Made by a program: the position numbers and the translations under genes
The notes under the pieces: generated by a model
The model's input: the letters and a program-made list of their open reading frames with translations, nothing else
What the model was told of the DNA's origin: nothing
The model's database searches: none
NCBI RefSeq assembly: GCF_901538265.1
Contig: NZ_LR593886.1
Coordinates: 2,712,843 to 2,776,842, forward strand
Length of the DNA: 64,000 bases
Direction of reading: 5' to 3'
DNA from: Gemmata massiliana
GTDB taxonomy: Bacteria > Planctomycetota > Planctomycetia > Gemmatales > Gemmataceae
Shown here: positions 1-9,315 of the stretch, piece after piece
Layout: the number at the start of each line of letters is the position of its first letter
Position numbering within the stretch: the stretch's first letter is position 1

Positions 1-12
1 TCCCGAGTTCCG

Positions 13-2094
13 ATGCCGAATCGATATCTCTTCGTTCTTGCCGTCTTGATGTTCTTGTCTCCGGCGCAGGTGGGTGCGGGGCCGCTTGTGGTTGACGCGC
101 GCCTGCACCACCTCCGAGCCGGTACCCAGCGCGAGTGGGCAGATTTCCCCGCCGAGTCGGAGGGTGCGACACTCACAACCAAGTTCCGGGCGAAGGCGAA
201 TGCGGGAGAACAGACGCTCCGGCTGCGCCAGCAGGACGTTAAACAGACCTGGAAGGTGCTTCTCAACGGAAAGGAATTGGGGCGCCTCGTCGCCGACGAG
301 AACGATACGGAGATCGTCTTCCCGGTGCCCGCGGGCCGGCTCGTCGACGGTGAAAACGTGCTCGTTATCGAAACCGCGGGCCGCATCTCGGACGACATCC
401 GCGTCGGCGAGATTGTGCTCGAAGACCGCCCGGTGAAAGCGTTTCTCTCCGAAGCGATCGTCGAGGTTACGGTGCGCGAAGAAGTGCGGCCCGGGGAGCG
501 GGTACCGGTGCCTTGTCGCGTCACCGTACTGAGTGCTCGTGGAGCGCTCGCACCCACGAGCGCGATTTCGACCGACCGGCTCGCTGTGCGCCCCGGGGTG
601 ATTTACACGGCCGACGGTGCGGCTACGTTCGGGTTACCCGCGGGCGAGTACACGATCCACGCCGGGCGCGGGTTCGAGTACGGACTCGATACGGTCCGCG
701 TGTCGCTGAAGCCCGGAGACCGCGTGCGCAAGGAACTCACGATCCGGCGTGAGGTTCCGACCCCCGGGTTCGTCGCGTGCGACACCCACGTTCACACGCT
801 CACGCACTCCGGCCACGGCGACGCGACCGACATCGAACGGGTCATCAGCGCTGCCGGCGAGGGGCTCGAACTGCTCGTCGCCACCGACCACAACGTGCAG
901 GTCGATCACCACGCGGTCGCGGTCAAGGCCGGTGTGCGGAAGTACCTGACCCCGGTCGTTGGAAACGAGGTCACGACGAGCGTCGGGCACTTCAACGTGT
1001 TCCCGCTCGCGGTTACGGCTCCCACACCTGACTTCAAAGTGAAGGACTGGAAGGGCGTTGCCACGGCCCTCGGCGAACCGAAAGCGCCGCGGATTGTGAT
1101 CCTGAACCACCCGCGAGACTTGCACGCGAAGTTTCGCCCGTTCGGTCCGGAGCGGCACATCGCGCTAACGGGCGAAGATCTCGACGGTTGGGTGCTGCCC
1201 GCGAACGCGCTGGAAGTGGTGAATTCCGGCGCACAGCAGACCGACGTGATGTTGCCGGTGCGCGACTGGTTCGGGGCACTCAACCGCGGCACGTTCCTCA
1301 CGCCGGTCGGGTCGAGCGATTCGCACGACGTGAGCCGGTACATCGTGGGGCAGGGGCGGACCTACATTCGTTGCGCGGACGACCGGCCGGGCGCGATCGA
1401 TGTCAACGAAGCGATCAAGAACTTCGCCGCCGGGTGCGTCACGGTGAGTTGTGGGCTTCTGACCGAGATCGCTGTGGGCGCACACGGTCCCGGTGACCTC
1501 GCGCCGGTCAAGGGAGATGTCGAAGTCTCGGTCCGCGTTCTCGGGCCGGCTTGGGTAAAGGCCGACCGCGTGGAACTGTACGCGAACGGCGTGAAAGTTC
1601 ACGAGTCCGCGATCAAAGACGGGAACAAGGCCGGCGAGAAGTGGACCGGAAAGTGGACGCTCCCGCGCCCCGCGCACGACGTTCACCTCGTTGCCGTCGC
1701 GACCGGGCCTGGTGTCGAGGGGTTGTTCTGGCCCATTGGGAAGTCGTACCAGCCGGCGTCGCTGGTGGTGCGGAAGCGCGTGATCGGGTTGTCAGGGGCG
1801 GTGTGGATCGCGGGGGACGGCGACGGGAAGCGGTCGAGTGCCCGGGATTATGCGAAGAAGGTCGTCGCGGACGCGGGTACAGACTGGCAGAAGGCGGTGA
1901 AGGCCCTCGGCACTTACGACGAAGCGGTCGCTGCGCAAGCCGCCGGGCTGTTGCGCGGCGCCGGCATTTCGCCCTCCGATAAGGACGTGCGCGCATCAGC
2001 GCGAGGTGCCGGCGCGCACGTGCTACGCGGGTTCGATGCCTTCGCCGAGGCGTGGCGCGCGAGCCAGATCGCGCGCCAGGAGGCGAAACCGTGA
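13..2094 (+). CDS. CehA/McbA-type PHP metallohydrolase, exported
   Basis: 693 residues with a hydrophobic signal peptide (about residues 1-22), so probably exported. The middle holds a PHP-type phosphoesterase fold: the metal motif DTHVH at 257-261, TDHN at 291-294, an E319/H326 pair, NHP around 365-367 and SDSHD at 435-439 supply the usual His/Asp/Glu ligands. Residues 25-250 look like beta-rich domains (a carbohydrate-binding-like or carboxypeptidase-regulatory-like region) and the C-terminus is alpha-helical. Members of this family hydrolyse carbamate, phosphate or related esters, but the substrate cannot be read from sequence. It converges on the next gene with only 6 bases between stops. 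The start ATG lies 12 bases from the window edge, so its promoter is outside. Confidence 0.8.
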   Translation: MPNRYLFVLAVLMFLSPAQVGAGPLVVDARLHHLRAGTQREWADFPAESEGATLTTKFRAKANAGEQTLRLRQQDVKQTWKVLLNGKELGRLVADENDTEIVFPVPAGRLVDGENVLVIETAGRISDDIRVGEIVLEDRPVKAFLSEAIVEVTVREEVRPGERVPVPCRVTVLSARGALAPTSAISTDRLAVRPGVIYTADGAATFGLPAGEYTIHAGRGFEYGLDTVRVSLKPGDRVRKELTIRREVPTPGFVACDTHVHTLTHSGHGDATDIERVISAAGEGLELLVATDHNVQVDHHAVAVKAGVRKYLTPVVGNEVTTSVGHFNVFPLAVTAPTPDFKVKDWKGVATALGEPKAPRIVILNHPRDLHAKFRPFGPERHIALTGEDLDGWVLPANALEVVNSGAQQTDVMLPVRDWFGALNRGTFLTPVGSSDSHDVSRYIVGQGRTYIRCADDRPGAIDVNEAIKNFAAGCVTVSCGLLTEIAVGAHGPGDLAPVKGDVEVSVRVLGPAWVKADRVELYANGVKVHESAIKDGNKAGEKWTGKWTLPRPAHDVHLVAVATGPGVEGLFWPIGKSYQPASLVVRKRVIGLSGAVWIAGDGDGKRSSARDYAKKVVADAGTDWQKAVKALGTYDEAVAAQAAGLLRGAGISPSDKDVRASARGAGAHVLRGFDAFAEAWRASQIARQEAKP

Positions 2095-2100
2095 ACCCGG

Positions 2101-3411
2101 TCACACGCCCTTCGGTACGGCCCAGTGGTTCGGGCGGTACTGGCGCCGGATCAGGGCGTTCGCGTCCGGGCTGTTGGTGACGATCTCTTTCACCGGGTCG
2201 AACTCGATCGTCTTCCGGAGCCGGGTGCTGATGTTCGCGAGGTGGCAGATGCCCGCGGAGACGTGCCCCACGCTCGCCGGGGCCGCGAGTTTCTCGCCCT
2301 TCAGACAGGCGTCGATGAAGTTCTGGTGGTGGGCCGACAGATCGGCGCGGCCCTTCATTTCTTCGAGCGGCTTGTTGCGCTCGCCGAACAGCTTCCAGCC
2401 GACCCCGTGGCCGATAATCAGCACGCCCTTCGTGCCGTAGAACGCGCAGCCGTTTTCGTAATCCTCTTGCACGTAGGGCGACCAGATGCGCTGCTCGAAG
2501 ATGAACTGGCGCGGCTTCGGCCCGCCGTTCCCGGCGTCGTACTCGCACACAACGTACTGCGTGTCGGGCCACTCCTGGTCGTCGTCGAAGAAGAACTTGC
2601 CGCCGAGCGCGGCGACCCGGTTCGGGAGCGCGCCGAACTTCATGCCCCACACGCCCACATCGATGTCGTGGACGCCGTCGTTCCCGATGTCGCCGGCCCC
2701 GTAGTCCCGGAAGAACCGCCAGGAGCCGTGGACGCGGTTGGCGTAAAACGGCGCTTCCGGCACCGGTCCCTGCCACGCCTCGTAGTCGAGGTGCTTGGGC
2801 GGATCGGTCGGCTTCACCTTACCAAGAGTGCGCCGCAACTGGCTGTTCCACGCCTTCGCGACCAGTACCTCGCCGATCGCACCGTCGTGGAGGCGCTTCA
2901 CCGCTTCGGCGCAGGTCGAAGTGCTGCGCGACTGCGTGCCCACCTGGATGTGGACCTTGTTGCGCTGCGCCGCGTCGACGAGGAGCCGGCCCTCGCGCAC
3001 GTTGTGCGAGCACGGCTTCTCGACGTACACGTGCTTGCCCGCGTCGGCCGCGAGGATCGCGCCGGGCGCGTGCCAGTGGTCCGGGGTGGCGATCCAGACC
3101 GCGCTCACGGCCTTGTCCGCGAGGACCGCGCGCAGGTCGCGCTCGGCTTTCACCGCGTGGCCCGCGTCGGTAGCGATCTTGGCCGCCGCGCTCAAACGGT
3201 TGGCGTCCACGTCACACACGTAGGCGATGTTCAGTTGCTTGTGCTTCGCGAGCAGGTTGAGGTGGTGCGTTCCCATTCCGCCGCACCCGATGAGCGCGAT
3301 GGTGAGTTTGTCGGGGCCGACCTTCCGGGCCGGTTCTTCCGCGGTACCCGTGCCGTTGGCACAAGTTATCGCGACGGCGGAGGATTTGAGAAACGTGCGG
3401 CGGGAGTTCAT
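2101..3411 (-). CDS. Gfo/Idh/MocA family oxidoreductase with Tat-like leader
   Basis: 436 residues. The N-terminus has a twin-arginine-type leader (NSRRTFLKSSA), so the enzyme is probably exported folded. A Rossmann fold follows, with the dinucleotide-binding loop GCGGMG near residues 42-47, then the family motif EKPCSHN near 130-136, where the lysine is the usual catalytic residue. The rest is the C-terminal alpha/beta substrate domain. The family performs NAD(P)-dependent oxidation or reduction of sugars and related polyols. Planctomycetes carry large numbers of exported paralogues and the substrate is not predictable. Its start is divergent from the flagellar-type gene at 3600. Confidence 0.88.
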   Translation of the reverse strand: MNSRRTFLKSSAVAITCANGTGTAEEPARKVGPDKLTIALIGCGGMGTHHLNLLAKHKQLNIAYVCDVDANRLSAAAKIATDAGHAVKAERDLRAVLADKAVSAVWIATPDHWHAPGAILAADAGKHVYVEKPCSHNVREGRLLVDAAQRNKVHIQVGTQSRSTSTCAEAVKRLHDGAIGEVLVAKAWNSQLRRTLGKVKPTDPPKHLDYEAWQGPVPEAPFYANRVHGSWRFFRDYGAGDIGNDGVHDIDVGVWGMKFGALPNRVAALGGKFFFDDDQEWPDTQYVVCEYDAGNGGPKPRQFIFEQRIWSPYVQEDYENGCAFYGTKGVLIIGHGVGWKLFGERNKPLEEMKGRADLSAHHQNFIDACLKGEKLAAPASVGHVSAGICHLANISTRLRKTIEFDPVKEIVTNSPDANALIRRQYRPNHWAVPKGV

Positions 3412-3599
3412 GGCGGGACTCCGAGAGAGAGGGTAAAATCTAACCGGCGGGTTCTAGCAGTCGGGGCAGTTGCGCGGGTCGTCGGCTCGTGACCGCCCGA
3501 GTTCGCGGGATCGAGGGACGAACGGGTTTCGCTTTAGACCGGGCGGAACCGAAACTGTCAGAAACGGGCGCCGCGGACCCCACAACACAAAGCGATACC

Positions 3600-4382
3600 A
3601 TGCTCTACAGCGCCATTTCGTCCAGCAGCACCGGCATCCAGGCCGCGTCCAGCTTCCTCGACGTGACCAGCAACAACGTCGCGAACTCGAACACACCCGG
3701 GTACAAAACGGCGCAGATCACGTTTCAGGATCTCCTTTACGTCGGGGCGCCGGCTGGGGCGAGCACGGCGGGCATCACGCCGCCCGGGGGCATCCAGGTC
3801 GGGAACGGCGTCGTGGTCGATTCGGTTAGCGGTCAGTTCACTCAGGGCGGGCTGGAGCAGTCGAAGGGCAATTTCGATATCGCGATCAACGGAGAGGGCT
3901 TCTTCTCCGTGGTTCTCCCGGACGGGACCACCGGGTACACGCGGGCGGGCGACTTCGTTGTCGACAACACCGGTCAGTTGGTCACGCCGGACGGGTTCCG
4001 GCTCGCGGGTGGCATTTTGCTCCCGGCGGGAACCGATTCGATCTCGGTGGCCCCTAACGGGGTCGTGACCGCGGTCAACGAGAGTGGCAGCACGCAGGTT
4101 GTCGGTCAACTCACGCTCACGCGGTTCCTCAATCCGGGCGGGTTGCTGCGGCTCGGGGATAACACCTTTACCGCGACCCCCGCGTCCGGGACTGGCGTGA
4201 CCGATACCCCGAGCACGAACGGGCTGGGAACTCTCACTGCGGGCTCCCTGGAACAGTCGAACGTGGACCTCACCTCGGAACTCGTGAACCTGGTCATCGC
4301 CCAACAAGCGTTCCAGTTCAACACGCAGTCGCTCCAGGTCGAGAGCCAGGTGCTCCAGACGACCGCGGATCTGATTCAGTAG
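3600..4382 (+). CDS. Flagellar rod/hook family protein (FlgE/F/G type)
   Basis: 260 residues when started at the ATG at 3600. The frame is open further upstream, but that stretch has no family similarity, while the sequence from 3600 begins with the classic rod/hook N-terminus. The N-terminal heptad-like helix ends in NVANSNTPGYKT at about 26-37, the flagellar basal-body rod signature. The last 40 residues (ELVNLVIAQQAFQFNTQSLQ) match the C-terminal basal-body/hook domain. The protein is exported by the flagellar type III apparatus and assembles in the rod or hook. Length is close to FlgG/FlgF; assignment among E, F and G is not secure. No other structural flagellar gene lies in the window. 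Confidence 0.85.
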   Translation: MLYSAISSSSTGIQAASSFLDVTSNNVANSNTPGYKTAQITFQDLLYVGAPAGASTAGITPPGGIQVGNGVVVDSVSGQFTQGGLEQSKGNFDIAINGEGFFSVVLPDGTTGYTRAGDFVVDNTGQLVTPDGFRLAGGILLPAGTDSISVAPNGVVTAVNESGSTQVVGQLTLTRFLNPGGLLRLGDNTFTATPASGTGVTDTPSTNGLGTLTAGSLEQSNVDLTSELVNLVIAQQAFQFNTQSLQVESQVLQTTADLIQ

Positions 4383-4428
4383 TGCTCGGACAGAGTCGGG
4401 GTGGTGTGATCGCCGCCCCGTACAACTC

Positions 4429-5850
4429 TCACTTCCCCAGTTTGTCCAGCACGTTCCTGGTGATGCGGACGACGTTCGCATCGTTTCCGCGCAGCCCGAA
4501 ACTCCAGTCCGTAGTGCCGACGGTTACAACCGTCCCACCGCGCGTGTAGGAGCCGACGACCGCGTTCCCGGCGCGGCCCTTCTGCCACTTCTCGTACCAC
4601 TCACAATCATCAGGGTGCCAGCGAGCGGGGGCCGTCGCGAGCACCTCGAAGTTCTTCGGCGTGCCGTCGGTGTGAGTGGGGAAGGGGAGCCCGTCTTTCC
4701 AAATGAGTTCGCACCCGTCGCACTCGTAGCCCACGACTTTGTACCCGGGCAGTTTCGCGCCGAACGTGTCACCCCGCTTGAGGTTCGTGCCCGCGAAGAG
4801 CCAGTGGTCGGGGCGGTGGGCGGTGAACGCGCCGCTGCCGTCCATGAGCTGGTCGTGGCTCCGGTGGTACCCGCCCCAGAGGAACCCGACGCCGGTGAGC
4901 TGGTTCTCCGGGCGGTTCACGAGGTAGTGGCTCCAGAGCGACGTGAGCGTTTTGTGGTCGCCCGACTTGTAGACCGGGTCATCACCGAAGGCCTGCTTCC
5001 AGCACGCGAGCGCACGTCCCTCTTCTTCCGTTCGCACCTGCCAACAACAGGTGTTCCCGCTGAAGAACGCGACGTTCCCGCCGGTGCCGATGAACGCCTC
5101 CAGGTTGTCGCGCATCGGCGCGGACCAATACTCGTCGTGCCCGACACTGAGCACGAGTTTGTAGTTCTTGAGCAACTCGGGGTGGAACTCGAGATCGAGG
5201 TTCGTGCAGTAGTCGAGTGCATAGCCGGCTTTCTCGGCCCACTTCACGAACGGCTCTTCCCACTGCGGGAATTGCGAGTGCTGGGGCCGGTCGAACGACA
5301 CGCGCCGGCCCTGGACCTTGTGTCGACCGTGGTAGGAGTAGAGGCTGTAGCCGTTCCAGTTCGTGTATGCGTTGTAGGTGTTGGTCGAGAGCTGAATGAG
5401 GATGCTGGCGTCGCGTCCCGGGTGCTTCGGTCGGAGGACGAAGAACGCGCTCGCGAGGTCGCCCGCCGGTCCTTTCGTGCTCGCGAACACTACCGAGTAG
5501 TAACCGGTTTTCCACCCCGTGGTGCGAACGGTCAAGCCGACCGGCCAGTGGCACCCGTGCGAGGAGGCGTCTTTGGGAATGTCGTGGGATTTGGGGTTCT
5601 CGACGAGGCCGCTCGCGACCTCCTCTTTCGTGGCGCCGTGGCGGTACACCTTGTACCCGATCGCGTCGCCCTGGCACGACAGCCGCACCTGCACGTCTTC
5701 CCCCGCGACGTAGCTCTGAGGCATCGCGTAGGCTTCGACGAGCGGGCGCTTCGGCGGTTGCGCGGCGCGGGCCTTTCGGGGCAGCGTGTTACCGAGTGCG
5801 ACCGCGGCGCCGGTTTGCAGCGCGGTCCGACGGGAGACGGGTTCGTTCAT
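4429..5850 (-). CDS. N,N-dimethylformamidase beta-subunit-like exported protein
   Basis: 473 residues from the ATG at 5850, which opens directly on a twin-arginine-type leader (SRRTALQTGAAVALG). An upstream in-frame start would add 15 unlikely residues. The body resembles the C-terminal domain of the N,N-dimethylformamidase large subunit, with the segment SVGHDEYWSAPMRDNLEAF followed by the GGNVAFFSGNTCCW region. These are glutamine-amidotransferase-like folds. True dimethylformamidase activity is not implied: planctomycete members are long, exported and of unknown substrate. It converges on the flagellar gene with 46 bases between stops. Confidence 0.72.
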   Translation of the reverse strand: MNEPVSRRTALQTGAAVALGNTLPRKARAAQPPKRPLVEAYAMPQSYVAGEDVQVRLSCQGDAIGYKVYRHGATKEEVASGLVENPKSHDIPKDASSHGCHWPVGLTVRTTGWKTGYYSVVFASTKGPAGDLASAFFVLRPKHPGRDASILIQLSTNTYNAYTNWNGYSLYSYHGRHKVQGRRVSFDRPQHSQFPQWEEPFVKWAEKAGYALDYCTNLDLEFHPELLKNYKLVLSVGHDEYWSAPMRDNLEAFIGTGGNVAFFSGNTCCWQVRTEEEGRALACWKQAFGDDPVYKSGDHKTLTSLWSHYLVNRPENQLTGVGFLWGGYHRSHDQLMDGSGAFTAHRPDHWLFAGTNLKRGDTFGAKLPGYKVVGYECDGCELIWKDGLPFPTHTDGTPKNFEVLATAPARWHPDDCEWYEKWQKGRAGNAVVGSYTRGGTVVTVGTTDWSFGLRGNDANVVRITRNVLDKLGK

Positions 5851-5934
5851 GGCAGCGGGTCCGGAGGGCAGCGTGGGAGAACCGCAGTGTACCAACGAGT
5901 GTGAACGCGGGGCAAAACGATTCTGGGACCGCGC

Positions 5935-6474
5935 TCATTTGCCCAGGAAGACGAGTTCCGCTACCACGGTCAGGTCCGCGCCGCTGCCGCTTTGAAGGAA
6001 CCCGGACCCGCGTGCGGTGGCGTCGAGAACGAGGATGTGATGGCTCGATGCCACCGTGCGGTGATCGGTGGTCGTGGCGTCGCGTGCGCTGGCGAGCTGA
6101 CCGCCTCCGGCGATCTTGTACGCGCTCACCGCGCCGCTCGCGCTCGACTTGCCCGCGAACGCGGCCTGCTCATCGGACCGCCAGTCCCACCCCGCAGGTA
6201 CCGTGCTCACGGCGAAGGTGACTGTGCCGTAGCGATTGGTAGCCACGACCCGGTGGCTGCGCACGTACCACCCCGGGGGCGGCGAGTAGACCGCACGTTG
6301 GGACTCGCGCCCGGTTCCACCTACGGCGAGCGACAGAGACAGTACCGGAAGCGTTTGCGTGGTACCGATTGCGGGCGCTGGGATGTGTTCATCGACGGGG
6401 TTCGCGGTTGCCGCTCCACCAAGGGAAACGGCTATCGCAACGACCGGGGCGAGCAGCGTTTGTGCCGGGGACAT
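5935..6474 (-). CDS. Small exported protein of unknown function
   Basis: 179 residues from the ATG at 6474, chosen because GGAGA lies a suitable distance upstream and the protein then starts with a clean signal peptide (MSPAQTLLAPVVAIAVSLGG). The mature part is rich in Ser, Thr, Ala and Val with alternating beta-strand character and no cysteine. I do not recognise a family. It lies 84 bases from the start of the neighbouring minus-strand dimethylformamidase-like gene and is separated by a 686-base gap from the histidine kinase. Confidence 0.6.
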   Translation of the reverse strand: MSPAQTLLAPVVAIAVSLGGAATANPVDEHIPAPAIGTTQTLPVLSLSLAVGGTGRESQRAVYSPPPGWYVRSHRVVATNRYGTVTFAVSTVPAGWDWRSDEQAAFAGKSSASGAVSAYKIAGGGQLASARDATTTDHRTVASSHHILVLDATARGSGFLQSGSGADLTVVAELVFLGK

Positions 6475-7160
6475 GATCGGTCTCCTTACCGGAACGTGAT
6501 CCGAACCGCACGACACTTCGCAACCGTCGCGCCCGCAACTGGGAAAAACGCCAGAATGTAAGATTGCCAGGGCGAGCGGGCTGCCCGGCTTGCCGGGACG
6601 TGTCCCTCTTAACACGCCGCGCACTCGGTTGCGCGATCCCGTGCGCCCCGCTGGGTACTTCACCAGCGGAGGCGAGAAAAACCGCATTTTTCGTCGGGTG
6701 AAACAATGTTCGGTAGCGGACCCGATCCATGCTGAAAAGGGGCGCAACATTTGCTCCCGTAATATCTCAAATCGCCTTGTTTTCAGCTCTCACACGCATT
6801 TCTTGTAAGAGGGTTACTATCCAGATAAGAAACTTGATACCTGGGTCTTGACAACGTTCGGCCATGAGATGAAGATGTCCGTCCAATGACTGCTGCGGGC
6901 CACCCCAGCAAACGGTCGGAAGCACTCGCGCTGTCTACAGTTGGGTCGCACCGGGGCACGAATCGCCTTCCCGGTCACATCTGGCAGGAAGCCCGTAATA
7001 CTAATTCCCGGAGAACGACGTGCGCCTTGGCGGGCGCAACGAGCGGACGGCCTTTGTACCCACAGGCGCGCGAGTGCGCACCGTAGGGCGGTTCATGCCT
7101 TCCGCCGGAGTACGTTTCCCGACGTGAACCGATTGAGCCTTTGTCACGGAGACCAGCCCC
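6475..7160. other. 686-base divergent intergenic region
   Basis: The stretch lies between the minus-strand start at 6474 and the GTG start at 7161. It is less G+C-rich at about 6680-6860. A TTGACA hexamer sits at 6848-6853, but no good -10 box lies 16-18 bases downstream. Short open frames here have no family resemblance or ribosome binding sites. It presumably holds promoters for both neighbours; I see nothing more specific. Confidence 0.4.
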
Positions 7161-8834
7161 GTGAGTACGAACACCCCTCTCTCGCCCCGCCCCCACTCCC
7201 CAGTGTCCTGGGATCAGGATGCCGATCACATTCGACTCGCCGCCGTCATCGAATCCGCGGCACTAGCCATCATCAGCACGGACCCGGACTGGAACGTTCG
7301 GTCGTGGAACACCGCGGCCGAGACCCTCTTCGGGTACCGGGCGGGGGAAATGATCGGCCGGTCCGTTCTCGAACTCGTTCCCCAGGAACAACGTAACGAC
7401 GTTCTGGCGCTCGCCGAGCGCGTGCGGGGAGGCGAGGTCGTGGCGCCGTTCGCCGCGCTCCGGCTGCACAAGGACGGCGCGCTGGTGCAGGTCACCGTCA
7501 CCATCTGGCCCGTTCGAGTGGCGGACGAGTTCCTCGGGTTGGGGATCACGTACTCCGATCGGGCCGGGCAGGGGCGCGCGGAGGCCGAGACCCGGCGCAC
7601 CCATTCCGACTTGGAGCGCCAGGTCGGTGACCGCACCCGGGAACTCGCCACCGCGTCCGAGGGCCGGCGCTCGAGCGAGGAGCGGTTCCGCCTGCTCGTC
7701 GAGGGCGTGCGGGACTACGCGATCGTGATCCTTGATCCGAAGGGGCGCGTGACGAGCTGGAACGCCGGTGCCGAGCGCATCACCGGGTTCGCGGCCGATG
7801 AGGTGATGGGCCGGCACCTGGGGATGTTCTACCTGCCCGGGGGCGCGAACGCCGCGTGGATCGAGAACGCCCCGGAGGACGCGCGATTCGAGCACGAGGG
7901 GTGGCGCGTGCGCAAGGACGGGTCGCGGTTCTGGGCCAACAGCGTCATCACGCCGATCCGGGACGCGGACGGCACGGTCCTGGGGTTCTCGTCGGTGACG
8001 CGCGACCTGACCGAGCGCGAGCGCGCGGAAGAAAGCTTGCGCCAGCGGACGGGCGAACTGGAGATCGCGAACCGGGAACTGGCCCAGAGGAACACCGAGA
8101 ACGAGATGTTCGTGTACAGCGTGTCGCACGACCTCCGGTCCCCGCTCGTGAACCTCCAGGGGTTCAGCCGGGAACTGGAGAAGGCGGCGCGCGGACTGTC
8201 CGAGTTGCTCGCCGAGGGGGACGTTCCGTCGACCGTGCAAGAACGGGCGCGGGCCATTCTGGACGGGCGCGTCACCAAGTCGATCGGGTTCATTCACTCG
8301 GCCGTCACGCGCCTGAGCAACATTATCGACGCCCTGCTGCGCCTGTCCCGCGCCGGGCGCGTGGACTACCGGTGGGAGTCGGTCGATATGGGGCAGATCG
8401 CCGCCCAGGTCGTGAAGGCCGCACAGTCCACGATCACCGAACGTGGCGCGACCGTTACTGTGGGGGCGCTGCCGGCCGCGTGGGGGGACTCCACGGCCCT
8501 CGAACAGGTGCTCGGGAACCTGGTCGGTAACGCGCTGGTGTACCTGGACCCCGCGCGCCCGGGGCTGATCGAGATCGGGAGTATGAGTTGCGGCGACGGG
8601 ATGCGCACGTACTTCGTGCGCGACAACGGATTGGGGATCGACCCCGGGCACCAGCAGAAGATCTTCCACGCCTTCCAGCGCGCGCACCCGGGGGTCGGCA
8701 GCGGGGAGGGGTTGGGGCTCGCCATCGTTTCGCGCGTGATCGAGCGCCACCGCGGGCGCGTGTGGGTCGAGTCCCGGGCCGGCACGGGCAGCACGTTTTT
8801 CTTCACGCTACCTGTTTCGACGAACGGGCACTGA
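7161..8834 (+). CDS. Soluble PAS-PAS sensor histidine kinase
   Basis: 557 residues with a GTG start preceded by GGAG. There is no membrane segment, so it is cytoplasmic. Domain order: PAS at about 25-135, a short coiled-coil, a second PAS at about 172-290, a coiled-coil, then a HisKA domain with the phospho-acceptor His323 in SVSHDLRSPL, and an ATPase with N-box NLVGNA (452-457), G1 DNGLGI (488-493) and G2 GEGLGLAI (515-522). It should autophosphorylate and pass phosphate to a receiver; the response regulator 22 bases downstream is the obvious partner. The arrangement resembles phytochrome-type kinase/Rcp1 pairs, but with PAS rather than GAF-PHY input, so the signal is unknown. Confidence 0.92.
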   Translation: MSTNTPLSPRPHSPVSWDQDADHIRLAAVIESAALAIISTDPDWNVRSWNTAAETLFGYRAGEMIGRSVLELVPQEQRNDVLALAERVRGGEVVAPFAALRLHKDGALVQVTVTIWPVRVADEFLGLGITYSDRAGQGRAEAETRRTHSDLERQVGDRTRELATASEGRRSSEERFRLLVEGVRDYAIVILDPKGRVTSWNAGAERITGFAADEVMGRHLGMFYLPGGANAAWIENAPEDARFEHEGWRVRKDGSRFWANSVITPIRDADGTVLGFSSVTRDLTERERAEESLRQRTGELEIANRELAQRNTENEMFVYSVSHDLRSPLVNLQGFSRELEKAARGLSELLAEGDVPSTVQERARAILDGRVTKSIGFIHSAVTRLSNIIDALLRLSRAGRVDYRWESVDMGQIAAQVVKAAQSTITERGATVTVGALPAAWGDSTALEQVLGNLVGNALVYLDPARPGLIEIGSMSCGDGMRTYFVRDNGLGIDPGHQQKIFHAFQRAHPGVGSGEGLGLAIVSRVIERHRGRVWVESRAGTGSTFFFTLPVSTNGH

Positions 8835-8856
8835 TTCACGAAATGAGGAGGGATCA

Positions 8857-9306
8857 ATGACCGACCGCGATCTAACGATCCTCTTGGCCGAGGACGACGA
8901 GGGGCACGCCTTTCTCGTTCAGCAGAACCTGATCGACGCCGGGCTGTCGAATCGGATCGTCCACGCGAAGGACGGGCAAGAGGCCCTCGACTACATCCAT
9001 TGCACGGGCACTTTCGCGGGGCGCTCGTGTAGCGGCCCGTTGCTGCTGCTCTTGGACATCAATATGCCGCGCGTGGACGGGGTCGAGGTGCTGCGCCGCC
9101 TCAAAGCGGACCCGAAGACCGATCAGCTACCGGTGATCGTGCTGACCACCACCGACGACCCGCGCGAGGTCAGGCGGTGTTACGAGTTGGGGTGCTCCAG
9201 TTACGTCACCAAACCGGTCGACTACGACCGGTTCGTCGAGGCGATCCGCCGGCTGGGGTTGTTCCTCTCCATCGTTCAGATTCCCGGGGAAATCCCGCCG
9301 ATGTAG
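8857..9306 (+). CDS. Single-domain response regulator, Rcp1-like
   Basis: 149 residues comprising one receiver domain and no output domain. Acidic pocket residues are Asp13/Asp14, the phospho-acceptor is Asp67 in LLDINMPRVDG, the switch Thr is in LTTTD (97-100), and the conserved Lys is 119 in TKP. The insertion between beta-3 and the active site and the LPVIVLTTTDDPREV stretch resemble the Rcp1 family that pairs with bacteriophytochromes. It lies 22 bases after the kinase with GAGGAGGGATC as ribosome binding site, and 9 bases before the hybrid kinase. The three genes look like one operon and probably form a phosphorelay. Confidence 0.92.
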   Translation: MTDRDLTILLAEDDEGHAFLVQQNLIDAGLSNRIVHAKDGQEALDYIHCTGTFAGRSCSGPLLLLLDINMPRVDGVEVLRRLKADPKTDQLPVIVLTTTDDPREVRRCYELGCSSYVTKPVDYDRFVEAIRRLGLFLSIVQIPGEIPPM

Positions 9307-9315
9307 GAGCCCACG

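Noticed and set aside
6886-7086. Small plus-strand frame before the histidine kinase
   Set aside because: Shifts across overlapping frames with no ribosome site and no recognisable product.
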